DNA from: Halorubellus litoreus
GTDB lineage: Archaea; Halobacteriota; Halobacteria; Halobacteriales; Natrialbaceae
DNA length: 64,000 nt
NCBI RefSeq assembly: GCF_037081675.1
Contig: NZ_JAZAQL010000003.1
Location: 434,001 to 498,000 of the forward strand
Direction: 5' to 3'
Shown here: in pieces, positions 48,034-56,915 of the stretch
Position numbering within the stretch: position 1 is the stretch's first letter
How the letters are laid out: every line of letters starts with the position of its first letter
Notes under the pieces: model-generated
What the model was told of the DNA's origin: nothing
Seen by the model: the letters and a program-made list of their open reading frames with translations, nothing else
The model's database searches: none
Position numbers and translations under genes: made by a program

Positions 48034-48333
48034 TCACTGGACGTCGACGACGAGAGAGCGGTCGCTCCCGATCGTCACCGTCGTCCCGGCGTACCGGAAC
48101 GACACGTAGATGACGGACACCGAGGGGCCCGTGAGGAGGTCGTCGAGCGCGTCCACCTCGATAGACGCCTGCAGGGGCGGCAGCTCGAGCTGCGAGCGGT
48201 CGGTCGCCACGGCCACGGTCTCTATCACCGCCATACTGGGCACCTTCCGCCACTCTGTTCCGACCGTCAGCGAACTCGGCTCGTCGACGGCATCCACGGT
48301 CCAGCCCTTCTCTTCGTCGGTGTAATGAAACAC
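48034..48333 (-). CDS. HalOD1 output-domain protein
   Basis: This is a 99-residue stand-alone HalOD1 domain. It differs from the copy at 37801 in beginning with a longer N-terminal beta segment (MFHYTDEEKGWTVDAVDEPS). The core VIETVAVATDRSQLELPPLQASIEVDALDDLL and C-terminal VIYVSFRYAGTTVTIGSDRSLVV fit the family. An A/T-rich TATACTTATC on the minus strand (near 48462-48471) could be the promoter, with a leader of about 100 nt. It lies next to the DUF7344-type gene, repeating the pairing seen at 37801-38973. Confidence 0.85.
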   Translation of the reverse strand: MFHYTDEEKGWTVDAVDEPSSLTVGTEWRKVPSMAVIETVAVATDRSQLELPPLQASIEVDALDDLLTGPSVSVIYVSFRYAGTTVTIGSDRSLVVDVQ

Positions 48334-48577
48334 GGTATTGCACTCTCTCTACGGCACGCAACCCGGACACCCGGGCCGCGTCAGTCGAGCCCAGTCGACC
48401 GTCTCGCTCGTCACCGCTCGAACTCCGCCATCAGTGGTCAGAGGACGCTCTATCGGAAGATAAGTATACAGCGACTATCCGCGGTAATGCCCGGAGCGCG
48501 TACGGTATCGGAGTGCGTACCCCTCTCACAGTTGGGGCACCTTTACAATGATTCGCGGACCCGACGGCGATGACCGG

Positions 48578-49447
48578 TCACCAGGCGAGGACGATGCGGC
48601 CGTCCTCGGCGTCGACCGTCTCGACCGTCACGGGGCGGTCGAGTGCACGAGCTGTGGCCACACCGACGAAGGAGACGACCGGATGGTCGGGTCGGTCGAG
48701 ACCGTCGATCGCGGGTGCGTCGAGCTCGACGGTGAACGTCTCCCCGGTGCGGTCCCCACGAGCGCTCGCGGCGAGCTCGAACTGCTCGACGAGCGCTTCT
48801 GGGACCGCATCCGGCAGTCTGTCGGGAGTGAGGTCGCCGTCGAGCGACCCGTCGAGCGCCCGATAGAGGTGCGCGCCCGTCGGCTGCAGTGCGACGCCGC
48901 GAGTCCGTTCGTCCGCGTCGTCGACGGCGGTCACGAACAGGTCCGTGAGCGCGTCCGGAACCTCGTAGGCGGCGTGGAGCGGCAGGAACACCCTGGTCTC
49001 GGCGACCTGTCCCGGGGCGGGGACGTAGAGGACGTCCTCGCGGAGCCCCAGTTCGGTCTGGAGGTCCGAGACGGTGCGAGAGTGCGCGTCCACGACGGAC
49101 TCGGGAACGGACGCCGAGAGCACGGTATCGGGCGTCAGGTACCACGTGAGGATCCCCCCGAAGATACCGATCGCGCCAACGACGACGAGGACGGTTCGCC
49201 CGGCTGGCAGGACGAGTCCGAGTCCGGCGCTCGCCAGTCCGACCGCGAGGAGCGCGAGCGCGGTCCGTCGGTACGTCGTCCGCGTCGTCCGTTCGAGCTC
49301 CCGGCGCAGACGTTCGTTCTCGGTCCGCAGGAGCGACCGCTCGACGTCCGCTACCGAATCATCCCCCGACGACACCGCAGCTGTCGACGCGTCGATGGAC
49401 TCGTCGTCGGCCGGCGACGACGTGGCTGTGGAATCCGTCTCGCTCAT
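48578..49447 (-). CDS. Haloarchaeal membrane protein of a MoxR/DUF58 cluster
   Basis: This is a 289-residue protein. A Ser/Asp-rich N-terminus is followed by a short coiled coil (RSLLRTENERLRRELERTTR, near 35-54). Two close membrane helices span roughly 60-105 (TALALLAVGLASAGLGLVLPAGRTVLVVVGAIGIFGGILTWYL). The remaining 180 residues form a soluble alpha/beta domain with no motif I can name. ATGA overlaps the stop of the 49444-49899 gene, so it is the third gene of the DUF58 operon. Comparable proteins accompany haloarchaeal MoxR/DUF58 loci and are annotated only as DUFs. Confidence 0.85.
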   Translation of the reverse strand: MSETDSTATSSPADDESIDASTAAVSSGDDSVADVERSLLRTENERLRRELERTTRTTYRRTALALLAVGLASAGLGLVLPAGRTVLVVVGAIGIFGGILTWYLTPDTVLSASVPESVVDAHSRTVSDLQTELGLREDVLYVPAPGQVAETRVFLPLHAAYEVPDALTDLFVTAVDDADERTRGVALQPTGAHLYRALDGSLDGDLTPDRLPDAVPEALVEQFELAASARGDRTGETFTVELDAPAIDGLDRPDHPVVSFVGVATARALDRPVTVETVDAEDGRIVLAW

Positions 49448-49899
49448 CGTTCTACCAGTCCCACTGTCACCTGCTCGTATCGGTGAACGACATAAAGAAC
49501 CACCGTAATCACGGTCGCAGCGACGCCCGCCTGCGTCAGCGGACTCCCTGCCGGCCACGCCACGAGCGCGACGAGGAGGGTCCCGGCGACCCCCACTGCG
49601 AGCGCCGTTGCTCGTGGATACCGACCGTCAGTACCCGCGGACGTCCCCACGGCGAGCGCGAGCGCCAGCCACAACCCGGCCTGGACGAGGACGAACGGCG
49701 TCGAGAACGCCAGGCCGTCGAACGCCACAGCGGCCGCGACCTGGCCGAACGCGAACGGGAGCGGCCACGGCAACGCGACCGACAGCGCCAGGAGGACCGC
49801 GAGCGCGATACCGGCCGGTCGAGCGAGCGCGAGGCCGACGCACGCCACCGCGACCGCGACCGTCGGCGCCACCCGAACGCGCTCGCGAACCGACGTCAT
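49444..49899 (-). CDS. Small membrane protein of the DUF58 operon
   Basis: This is a 151-residue, almost entirely hydrophobic protein with about five helices (TVAVAVACVGLALA; IALAVLLALSVAL; VLVQAGLWLALALAVG; ALAVGVAGTLLVALVAW; GVAATVITVVLYVVHRY). It overlaps both flanking genes by ATGA (49896-49899 and 49444-49447), so all three are translationally coupled. No motif identifies a function. It is likely to be a scaffold for the DUF58 protein in the membrane, by analogy with MoxR-type complexes. Confidence 0.83.
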   Translation of the reverse strand: MTSVRERVRVAPTVAVAVACVGLALARPAGIALAVLLALSVALPWPLPFAFGQVAAAVAFDGLAFSTPFVLVQAGLWLALALAVGTSAGTDGRYPRATALAVGVAGTLLVALVAWPAGSPLTQAGVAATVITVVLYVVHRYEQVTVGLVER

Positions 49900-51380
49900 C
49901 GCGACCCCCCACTGACGTCGCTCTGCGCCGTCGACGCATCCGTCCTCCTCCCCGTCCCCGCGGCGAGAACGGCGTCCAACCGGTCCCCGGGTGCGACCTC
50001 GTAGGCGTCGACGCCGTCGCCGACGAGCCGGCGACGGAACGACTCGAACTCGCTGTACCGGTCGTACGCACCGTCCAGGTCGGTCAGCGAGTCCTCCTCG
50101 AAGAGGACCGTCGGCGCGACGAACACGGTGACGTGCGCGACGCGAGACCCGAGCCCTCGGACCGTCTCCAGGACCTCCGCAGGGCGAGCGTCGGTCGTGA
50201 ACAGGACGACCCAGGGCTCGCCACGCGTTCGAGCGAGCGTCGTCTCCACCGTCCGGAACAGCGGGTCCTCGGTGACCTGCTCGACGAACCCCTGAACCGT
50301 CTCGGTGTACGCAGCCAACGTCCGGTCGAACGCCGTCTCCTCACCGGGTCGCGGTTGCACGGGCCGTCGCGCCCGACTACGACGACCGTCCGTCGTCCCG
50401 GTGGACGCATCGACGTCGAACAACGCCGTCTTCACGCGCCGATACTGCGTGGTGTTGGCGCTCGGCGCGAACCGACCCGTGATGCCGTCGTCACCGAGCG
50501 TGAACAATCCGACCGGGTCGTCAGCGGCTGCCGCACGGTCGACGAGCGAGAGCGCGACCGACCGCAGGTAATCGAGCGCTCGACGGCCCTCCGGTCCCAC
50601 GGCCGTCGACTCGCGGTGGTCGACGAACAGGAGCGTCTCCAGTTCCCCGGCGGCCTCGAAATCCCGGACGTACGGCTCTCCCTGTCGCGCCGTCGTCTTC
50701 CAGTCGATACGGGACTGCGGGTCGCTCGCCGTGTACTCGCGGAGGTCCCCGGGCGTGAACCCGCTCCCACCGATCAGGGCGTCGTGCTCGCCGACGCCGA
50801 GACTGATGCGAGTGCCGCTCTCGCCGACGACGACGTCGGTCGGCGTGCTCGGCTCGACGGTACAGGAGACGGCGTCGCCGCACGCGACGCGTTCCGTGAA
50901 CAACCCCTGCGGGCTCGCGAGTTCGAGCGTCGGCGCACCGAACGCGAACCGTCCAGGAACCGGTAGCTCGTACGTCCCGAACACGCGAACCGTCGTCACA
51001 CCGCTGACCGTCGTCTCGTCGTCGCCCGTCGACGACCCCGCATCGACGGTCCGTCGCGTCCGGCCGTCCACGTGCGTCGCAGCCAGCGGCGCGTCGCACT
51101 CCACCGCGGCGACGCAGTCGACGGGCGCGTTCGTGACGAGTTCGGTCGTCAATTGCACGGGCCGGCCCTCCAGGACGCTCGTCGGCGACAGCGTCTGCGT
51201 CACCTGGACGTCCTCGACGACGCGCCTCGCGCGCCCAGCGAACGCGATGGCGTCCGCGAGCACGAACGCGCCGACGCCGACCGCGCCGACGAGGTACGGA
51301 ACCGACCCGGTGAGCGCGAACAGCGCGAGGAGCGCCACGCCGATGCCACCCGTCACCCAGCACCGACGCGTCGGAAGCAT
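49896..51380 (-). CDS. DUF58 domain-containing membrane protein
   Basis: This is a 494-residue protein. Two N-terminal helices (near 10-50) are followed by a beta-rich CARDB-like domain. The DUF58 core lies around residues 200-260 (SGFTPGDLREYTASDPQSRIDWKTTARQGEPYVRDFEA), and a VWA-like C-terminal fold (TLLFVDHRES, near 264-273) follows. DUF58 proteins partner with MoxR AAA ATPases and transglutaminase/DUF4129 proteins in envelope quality control or maturation. It is the first gene of a three-gene overlapping operon and diverges from the DUF4129 gene. The cognate MoxR is probably the one at 61577-62545. Confidence 0.92.
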   Translation of the reverse strand: MLPTRRCWVTGGIGVALLALFALTGSVPYLVGAVGVGAFVLADAIAFAGRARRVVEDVQVTQTLSPTSVLEGRPVQLTTELVTNAPVDCVAAVECDAPLAATHVDGRTRRTVDAGSSTGDDETTVSGVTTVRVFGTYELPVPGRFAFGAPTLELASPQGLFTERVACGDAVSCTVEPSTPTDVVVGESGTRISLGVGEHDALIGGSGFTPGDLREYTASDPQSRIDWKTTARQGEPYVRDFEAAGELETLLFVDHRESTAVGPEGRRALDYLRSVALSLVDRAAAADDPVGLFTLGDDGITGRFAPSANTTQYRRVKTALFDVDASTGTTDGRRSRARRPVQPRPGEETAFDRTLAAYTETVQGFVEQVTEDPLFRTVETTLARTRGEPWVVLFTTDARPAEVLETVRGLGSRVAHVTVFVAPTVLFEEDSLTDLDGAYDRYSEFESFRRRLVGDGVDAYEVAPGDRLDAVLAAGTGRRTDASTAQSDVSGGSR

Positions 51381-51519
51381 ACCGTAGGCGAACGAGCGAA
51401 CCGCATTGAACTCTTTGGGTTCGAACCGATTCTCCGCGCCATCGACGCGTCCGCTCGCGGTCTCGGACCTCCCGATGGCGAAAGAGGTTTACCTCGAACC
51501 CGCCGATATCGACCACACG

Positions 51520-53796
51520 ATGCGTGCTCGCGGCCGAGTCGTCGCCACCTGCCTGCTCGTCCTCGTCCTTACGGCACCGACCGTCGTCGCCGCAAGCACG
51601 CCTAGCTCAGTCAGCGGGAGCACGCCCACCGCAGTCAGCGGGAGCACGCCCACCGCAGTCAGCGGGAGCACGCCCGGAACACCGCTGGCGTCCGACGCGA
51701 GCGACGACGAGCACGCGGTGTCGGAACCACCAGCTGAACCGTCGTCGCTCGCCGCGCGTCAGCACGGTTTCCAGGACGACGACAACGAATCGTCGAACGG
51801 GACGACCGTCCAGCACGAGGACCCCGACGCCGTCGACGAGAACGGCGACCTCGGCGCCGTGAAAGGCTGGCTGAGTTCGCGCATGCTGAACTCGCTCCAG
51901 GAGAGCAGCGTCCAGATCACGCAAGGCCAGTACGAGGCCGGGAAACGCGCACTCGGCGACGAGTACACTGGCTTCCTCGGCCAGTACGTCGACGTCGCGG
52001 GCGAGACCGACGCGCGAGCGGACGACCGGACCGCGAACACCCTGAACGCCACGCGCGCCGCGCAGCGAACGTACGCGAACACTTCCCAGGAGTACGAGGC
52101 GACCTACGAGGCGTACCAGGAGGCGAAGGCGAACGGGAACGACGCTCGCGCCCGCGAACTCGCTCGCGAACTGACGACGCTCTCGGAGGAACTCCGACGC
52201 TCACAACGCCGGCTGAACGAGACCTACACGCGCCTCGGGAACCTCACCGGGCAGAACCTCTCCTCGACCGTCGAGGAGTTCGAATCGGTGACGGAGAACG
52301 TCACCGAGGAGGCGTCGACCATCCAGGCCGAGGAACTCGTCGCCACGGAACTAACCGTGTCCGTCGACGACGACACCATCTCGTTCCTCGAACCGGCCGT
52401 CCTACGAGGTCAACTCCGCGTTCTCGGGAACGCCTCGATGCCCGACGAGGTCCGGCTTCGAATCGGTGGCCGGACGCGGACGGTCGGCGTCGCCGAGAAC
52501 GGCTCGATACGAACCGAGTATCGGCCGCGGACGACCCCCGTCGGCGACCAGCGACTCCCCGTCGCGTTCGTGCCCGACCCGACGTCGCTCTACGTCGGGA
52601 CGAACGCGTCCGTGAACGTGACCGTCGTCGGCGTGACGCCACGAGTCACCGTCGACGACGTGACGGCCGCGGGATACGGCGACCGCGTCCCCGTCGCCGG
52701 CCGCGTCACCGTCGACGGGGTCGCGGTCGACGACGTGCCCGTGGCCGTGACGGTAGCTGGCAGCACGCTCGCCACCGTCCGGACCGGTGCGGACGGCCGG
52801 TATCGCGCGACGCCTCGACTCCCGGCCGACGTCTCGCCCGGCGAGGTGACGGTTCGCGTCCGCGCTGGCGAGACCGGTCGCGCCGTCGACGCGAACGTCT
52901 CACGGAGCACGCTCCTCGTCGAGACCACGGGTACCGACCTCTCGCTCGACGCCACCGCGACGAACGACGACCGCGTGCAGCTATCGGGGACGTTCACCAC
53001 GGACGACGGAACCCCAGTCGGTGACCAGCGCGTCGTCGTCCGCGTCGCCGGCGAGCGCGTCGCCGTCACGCGCACCGACGCGGACGGCCGATACCGGACG
53101 ACGGCGCGCGTCGACGCGACCACTGGGACGGTCACGGTGCGCGCCGTCTACGACGGCACCGGCACGAACCTCGCGGACAGCTCCGCCAGCCAGCAGATCG
53201 AACTGCAAGCCGCCGGGGGCTCGGGCGACGGCGGGCCGTCGACGGGACCGGGCGCGACGGGTATCGTCGCGCAACTCGTCGCGGTCGGCCCGTACCTCGG
53301 CGGTGGGCTAGCGGTCGTCGTCGCTCTCGCGGTCGCGGTCCGCTGGCGACGACAGTCCACGTCCTCGACCGAGGCCGACGTCGAATGGGCGACCGACCCG
53401 AAGCCAGCGCGACCCGACAGTTCGACCGCGGGAACCCTCGAGGACCGCCTCGACGAACTCGCCGACAGCGACCCGAACAGCCAGGTCCAATCGACGTACC
53501 ACGCACTCCGGAACGCACTCCGCGGACACCTGGACATCTCGCGGACTGCGACTCACTGGGAGCTCTACCGCGCGGTCGTCGCGGACGCACCGGAACTCGA
53601 CGACGACCTCCGCACCGTCGTCGAAGCGTACGAACGCGTCACGTTCGCCGAGACCGACGTCGACGACGACCAGGCCGCCGCCGTCCGAACCGCCGCGCAC
53701 TCGCTCGCGGACACCCTCTCGGCTGCGGACACGGTCTCGGCGAACGACGCCGGCTCGACAGCGGACACACCGACGACGGACGCGACCGGGACGTGA
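51520..53796 (+). CDS. Secreted/membrane protein with C-terminal DUF4129 domain
   Basis: This is a 758-residue protein. It has an N-terminal signal helix (VVATCLLVLVLTAPTVVAA, near 6-24), three 8-residue SGSTPTAV-type repeats, an alpha-helical region rich in Glu/Arg (near 185-270) and two carboxypeptidase-regulatory-like beta domains (RVPVAGRVTVDGVAVDDVPVAV; VQLSGTFTTDDGTPVGDQRVVV). One membrane helix (GGGLAVVVALAVAV, near 593-606) is followed by a cytoplasmic DUF4129 domain (TLEDRLDEL to VTFAETD). The start at 51520 is supported by a box (AGGTTTACC, 51485-51493) about 26 nt upstream. It diverges from DUF58, its usual partner. Confidence 0.9.
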   Translation: MRARGRVVATCLLVLVLTAPTVVAASTPSSVSGSTPTAVSGSTPTAVSGSTPGTPLASDASDDEHAVSEPPAEPSSLAARQHGFQDDDNESSNGTTVQHEDPDAVDENGDLGAVKGWLSSRMLNSLQESSVQITQGQYEAGKRALGDEYTGFLGQYVDVAGETDARADDRTANTLNATRAAQRTYANTSQEYEATYEAYQEAKANGNDARARELARELTTLSEELRRSQRRLNETYTRLGNLTGQNLSSTVEEFESVTENVTEEASTIQAEELVATELTVSVDDDTISFLEPAVLRGQLRVLGNASMPDEVRLRIGGRTRTVGVAENGSIRTEYRPRTTPVGDQRLPVAFVPDPTSLYVGTNASVNVTVVGVTPRVTVDDVTAAGYGDRVPVAGRVTVDGVAVDDVPVAVTVAGSTLATVRTGADGRYRATPRLPADVSPGEVTVRVRAGETGRAVDANVSRSTLLVETTGTDLSLDATATNDDRVQLSGTFTTDDGTPVGDQRVVVRVAGERVAVTRTDADGRYRTTARVDATTGTVTVRAVYDGTGTNLADSSASQQIELQAAGGSGDGGPSTGPGATGIVAQLVAVGPYLGGGLAVVVALAVAVRWRRQSTSSTEADVEWATDPKPARPDSSTAGTLEDRLDELADSDPNSQVQSTYHALRNALRGHLDISRTATHWELYRAVVADAPELDDDLRTVVEAYERVTFAETDVDDDQAAAVRTAAHSLADTLSAADTVSANDAGSTADTPTTDATGT
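51608..51675. repeat. Three tandem copies, 24-bp period
   Basis: CAGTCAGCGGGAGCACGCCC occurs at 51608, 51632 and 51656. The 24-bp period preserves the frame and encodes eight-residue SGSTPTAV-type units just after the signal peptide of the DUF4129 protein. Confidence 0.9.
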
Positions 53797-53889
53797 ACGA
53801 CGTCGACGCCGACGTCCCCCGATCCGGTCGTATCAGCCGGGTTCCAGTAATCGAACGACTTAATGGCGCGGTCGCGTTAGCCGTTGGCG

Positions 53890-55101
53890 ATGGCTGACAC
53901 GTCGGACTGGTGGCTGGCGATTCCGAAGCCAGTCCGGACCCTCCCCGCGGACCTCGCGGCGATCCTCGCACTCCTCGTGCTCACCGTGGTCGCCGTGTTC
54001 GTCCCGGGGGTGCGCGAGACGCCGCTGCGCGTCGTCCTCGGCCTCCCGTTCGTCCTGTTCGTTCCGGGGTACGCGTTCATCGCTGCACTCTTCCCCGAAG
54101 CAGGCCCCGACCTCGAGGATACCACCACCGAAGCGGACGCTCCCGACCGGCCGAACTCGACCGGCGCGGACGACGAAGCCGACGACGACGCTGGCGGTCT
54201 CCGCGAGAAACTGACGACCGGCCCGACGAACCGGGACGGCGGCATCGACGGCATCGAGCGCGTCGCGCTCTCGTTCGGCCTCAGTATCGCGATCGTTCCA
54301 CTCATCGGCCTCGCCCTGAACTTCACGCCGTTCGGCATCCGCCTCGTCCCCATCATGGTGAGTCTCGCAGCGTTCACGCTCGCCGCCGTCGCCGTCGCCG
54401 CCCGACGCCGACGCGAACTCCCCGTCGACGACCGGTTCACGGTTCCATACGCCGCCTGGTTCGCAGCCGGACGAGACGAACTCCTGAACCCCGACTCCCG
54501 AGGCGACGCGGCACTGAACGTCCTCCTCGTCGCGTCCATCCTCCTCGCGGCCGCCAGCGTCGGGTACGCCGTCGCCGTGCCGAAGGACGGCGAGCAGTTC
54601 AGCGAGTTCTACGTCCTCACCGAGAACGAGACCGGCGCGCTCGTCGCCGACGACTACCCGACGAACTACACCGCGAGCGAATCGAAGCCCGTGGTCGTCG
54701 GCGTCGGGAACCACGAAGGCCGCACCGAGAACTACACCGTGGTCGTCGCACTCCAACGCGTCGAACTCGTCGACAACGAGACGAACGTCTCCGTCCTCGA
54801 ACAGCGACAGCTCGACAGCTACACGACGCGAGTCGCGGACAACGAGACGGCACTCCGGAACGTCTCCATCACCCCGACGATGACCGGCGAGGACCTCCGC
54901 GTCGTCTTCCTCCTCTACGCGGGCGACGCCCCACCGGATCCGACCGCGGAGAACGCGTACCGAGAACTACACCTCTGGGTGAACGTCACCGAGGGGACCA
55001 ACGCGACGACGAGCGTTCCCGTGGAAGCAACCGGTCCCGGGGACTGGACTCGAACGACCAGCAGCGTTCACAGCGACCTCAGACGCATGCCCGGCGCCTG
55101 A
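53890..55101 (+). CDS. DUF1616 family membrane protein
   Basis: This is a 403-residue protein. Two N-terminal helices (LAAILALLVLTVVAVFVPG; VVLGLPFVLFVPGYAFIAALF) contain the DUF1616 signature, followed by an acidic cytoplasmic loop. Two more helices are near 125-175 and one near 215-235. The remaining 165 residues form an external Ig-like beta domain with many N-x-S/T sequons. DUF1616 proteins occur beside glycosyltransferases in archaeal surface loci; their function is unknown. The ATG at 53890 is used, with CTTAATGG about 25 nt upstream as promoter. It may be co-expressed with the DUF4129 gene. Confidence 0.92.
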   Translation: MADTSDWWLAIPKPVRTLPADLAAILALLVLTVVAVFVPGVRETPLRVVLGLPFVLFVPGYAFIAALFPEAGPDLEDTTTEADAPDRPNSTGADDEADDDAGGLREKLTTGPTNRDGGIDGIERVALSFGLSIAIVPLIGLALNFTPFGIRLVPIMVSLAAFTLAAVAVAARRRRELPVDDRFTVPYAAWFAAGRDELLNPDSRGDAALNVLLVASILLAAASVGYAVAVPKDGEQFSEFYVLTENETGALVADDYPTNYTASESKPVVVGVGNHEGRTENYTVVVALQRVELVDNETNVSVLEQRQLDSYTTRVADNETALRNVSITPTMTGEDLRVVFLLYAGDAPPDPTAENAYRELHLWVNVTEGTNATTSVPVEATGPGDWTRTTSSVHSDLRRMPGA

Positions 55102-55271
55102 ACGGGTCACAGCCGGTGACGTGTCTCATTGCGTACCAGTCATTACGCCCGACACAGCACTGTTTGTGCCCTGCTACTGCAGGGTTGATTCCGGCAACTG
55201 TTCTTGATTATAACAATTCGGTAAATACGCGAGCCACAACTTATTTCGATGGGGGCGAGAAGTATGAGTCG

Positions 55272-55406
55272 ATGGGGAGATACCCACGCCGCGTGCGGAA
55301 CGCGCGCTTGAAATGTATTGAGTGCAATGCGCCTGTCGCCGAGACGGTCCAGGGGGATTACGTCTGCGTCGACTGCGGATCGTCACCGATCACACCTCGC
55401 GAGTGA
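55272..55406 (+). CDS. 44-residue zinc-ribbon micro-protein
   Basis: The product begins MGRYPRRVRNARLKCIECNAP and has a second knuckle at VCVDCGSSPI. The two CxxC pairs (CIEC near 15-18 and CVDC near 32-35) form a treble-clef-like zinc ribbon; the basic N-terminus could contact nucleic acid. AACTTATTTCG (55238-55248) lies 23 nt upstream, so the transcript is leaderless. It ends 25 nt before a GT2 gene, with which it forms an operon. Small two-CxxC proteins are common and poorly understood in haloarchaea. It is too short to be caught by most gene finders. Confidence 0.8.
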   Translation: MGRYPRRVRNARLKCIECNAPVAETVQGDYVCVDCGSSPITPRE

Positions 55407-55431
55407 ACCACCAAGGGAATGGGAGATAGAG

Positions 55432-56676
55432 ATGAGTAACGCGTCCACGAAGGCTGACACACACGGTAGACATGACGACGAGAGCCGCATCGAGCGTGAG
55501 ATAGACGAGAACGAGAGTGCGGAGGAGTTGCTCCTCGGCGCCGACAGCGACACCGAACCCGTCCTCTCCATCGTCATGCCGACGATGAACGAGGAGGAAG
55601 GGATCGCCGAATGCATCGAACGAACGAAACGCGCCCTTGAGACGGCTGGATTGACCGGTGAGATTATCGTGAGCGACTCCTCCAGCGACCGGACGCCGGA
55701 GATCGCTCGCGAGATGGGTGCGATCGTCGTCGAACCGGACGGCAAGGGGTACGGGTACGCGTACCGGTACGCGTTCGACCGAACGCGCGGCGAGTACATC
55801 GTCATGGGCGACGCCGACACGACGTACGACTTCGAGCAGATACCGCGATTGCTCGAACCGGTCCGGAACGGCGACGCGGACATGGTGATGGGGAGTCGTC
55901 TCGAGGGCGAGATCAAGGACGGTGCGATGCCGGCACTCCACCAGCACGTCGGGAATCCGCTGTTGACGAAGTTCCTGAACGTCTTCTACGAGGCCGGTGT
56001 GTCGGACGCGCACTCCGGGTTCCGCGTGTTCTCGAAGGCCGCGTACGACGAGATGGACCTCGAGACCGACGGGATGGAGTTCGCGAGCGAGATGATCATG
56101 GAGGCTGGCGCTCGTGACCTCACGATCGACGAGACGCCGATCGTCTACCACGAGCGCGAGGGGGAGGAGACCCTGGAGAGCTTCAAGGACGGGTGGCGGC
56201 ACGTCCGGTTCATGCTCGTGAACGCTCCGGGGTACCTGTTCTCGATTCCGGGGCTCGTCATCGGCGCTCTAGGTGTCGTCTTGATGGGGCTTGCCGCGAC
56301 CGGAACGTCGGTCGGCGGTGCGATGTTCGGCGTTCGGACGATGATCGCTGGGAGTCTCCTCACGATGGTCGGGTATCAGGTCGGGAGCTTCGGGGTGTTC
56401 TCGACGGTTGCGAGCGATCCGATCCGGAAGCCGGACGACCGGCTCACGCACTGGTTGACGACCGCCGTCAGTCTCGAGCGCGGTGCGACCATTGGCACGC
56501 TCATGGTCGCCACTGGCGGGCTGTACGCGGCGTACAGTCTCTACGTCTGGCTGACCCAGGGGTACGCGATGCTGCCGTCGGTCGTCGCGAACATCGGCGC
56601 GTTCACGCTCCTCGTCCTGGGGATGCAGACGGTGTTCAGCGCGTTCTTCCTGAGCACGCTCGCACAACGGAACTAG
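55432..56676 (+). CDS. Glycosyltransferase family 2, dolichyl-phosphate-sugar synthase-like
   Basis: This is a 414-residue enzyme. A 40-residue acidic lead precedes the GT-A fold: VLSIVMPTMNEEEGIAECI, VSDSSSDRTPEIA and GDADTTYDFEQIP with the DxD metal site near residues 123-127. SGFRVFSKAAYDEM and EFASEMIMEA are typical of DPM1/AglD-like enzymes. Four C-terminal helices (near 265-290, 295-315, 355-375 and 385-408) anchor it. It probably makes a dolichyl-phosphate-linked sugar. GGGAGATAGAG precedes the ATG as an SD-like site, as expected for a second gene in an operon. A GT-C enzyme that could use its product is convergent at 56916. Confidence 0.92.
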   Translation: MSNASTKADTHGRHDDESRIEREIDENESAEELLLGADSDTEPVLSIVMPTMNEEEGIAECIERTKRALETAGLTGEIIVSDSSSDRTPEIAREMGAIVVEPDGKGYGYAYRYAFDRTRGEYIVMGDADTTYDFEQIPRLLEPVRNGDADMVMGSRLEGEIKDGAMPALHQHVGNPLLTKFLNVFYEAGVSDAHSGFRVFSKAAYDEMDLETDGMEFASEMIMEAGARDLTIDETPIVYHEREGEETLESFKDGWRHVRFMLVNAPGYLFSIPGLVIGALGVVLMGLAATGTSVGGAMFGVRTMIAGSLLTMVGYQVGSFGVFSTVASDPIRKPDDRLTHWLTTAVSLERGATIGTLMVATGGLYAAYSLYVWLTQGYAMLPSVVANIGAFTLLVLGMQTVFSAFFLSTLAQRN

Positions 56677-56915
56677 CCTCCCCGTACCGGTTCGCGGGCG
56701 TCCTCCGTTCGACTCTCACCAGCGACTCTCCTGACTGGAAGCGACCCGCTAGTGTTTGGTTCGTGTTCGAACCGGTCGCGGAATCTGCTCCGACTCTACT
56801 GTCCAGTGACCGCGATCGATGGGTGCCCTCTCTGAGTGGTCGGGCGCGATCGACGGGGTAGTCGTCAGCGAGAACCTCCCAGCGATGTTCCTCGACGAGA
56901 GCGAGGTTTCTGCGG

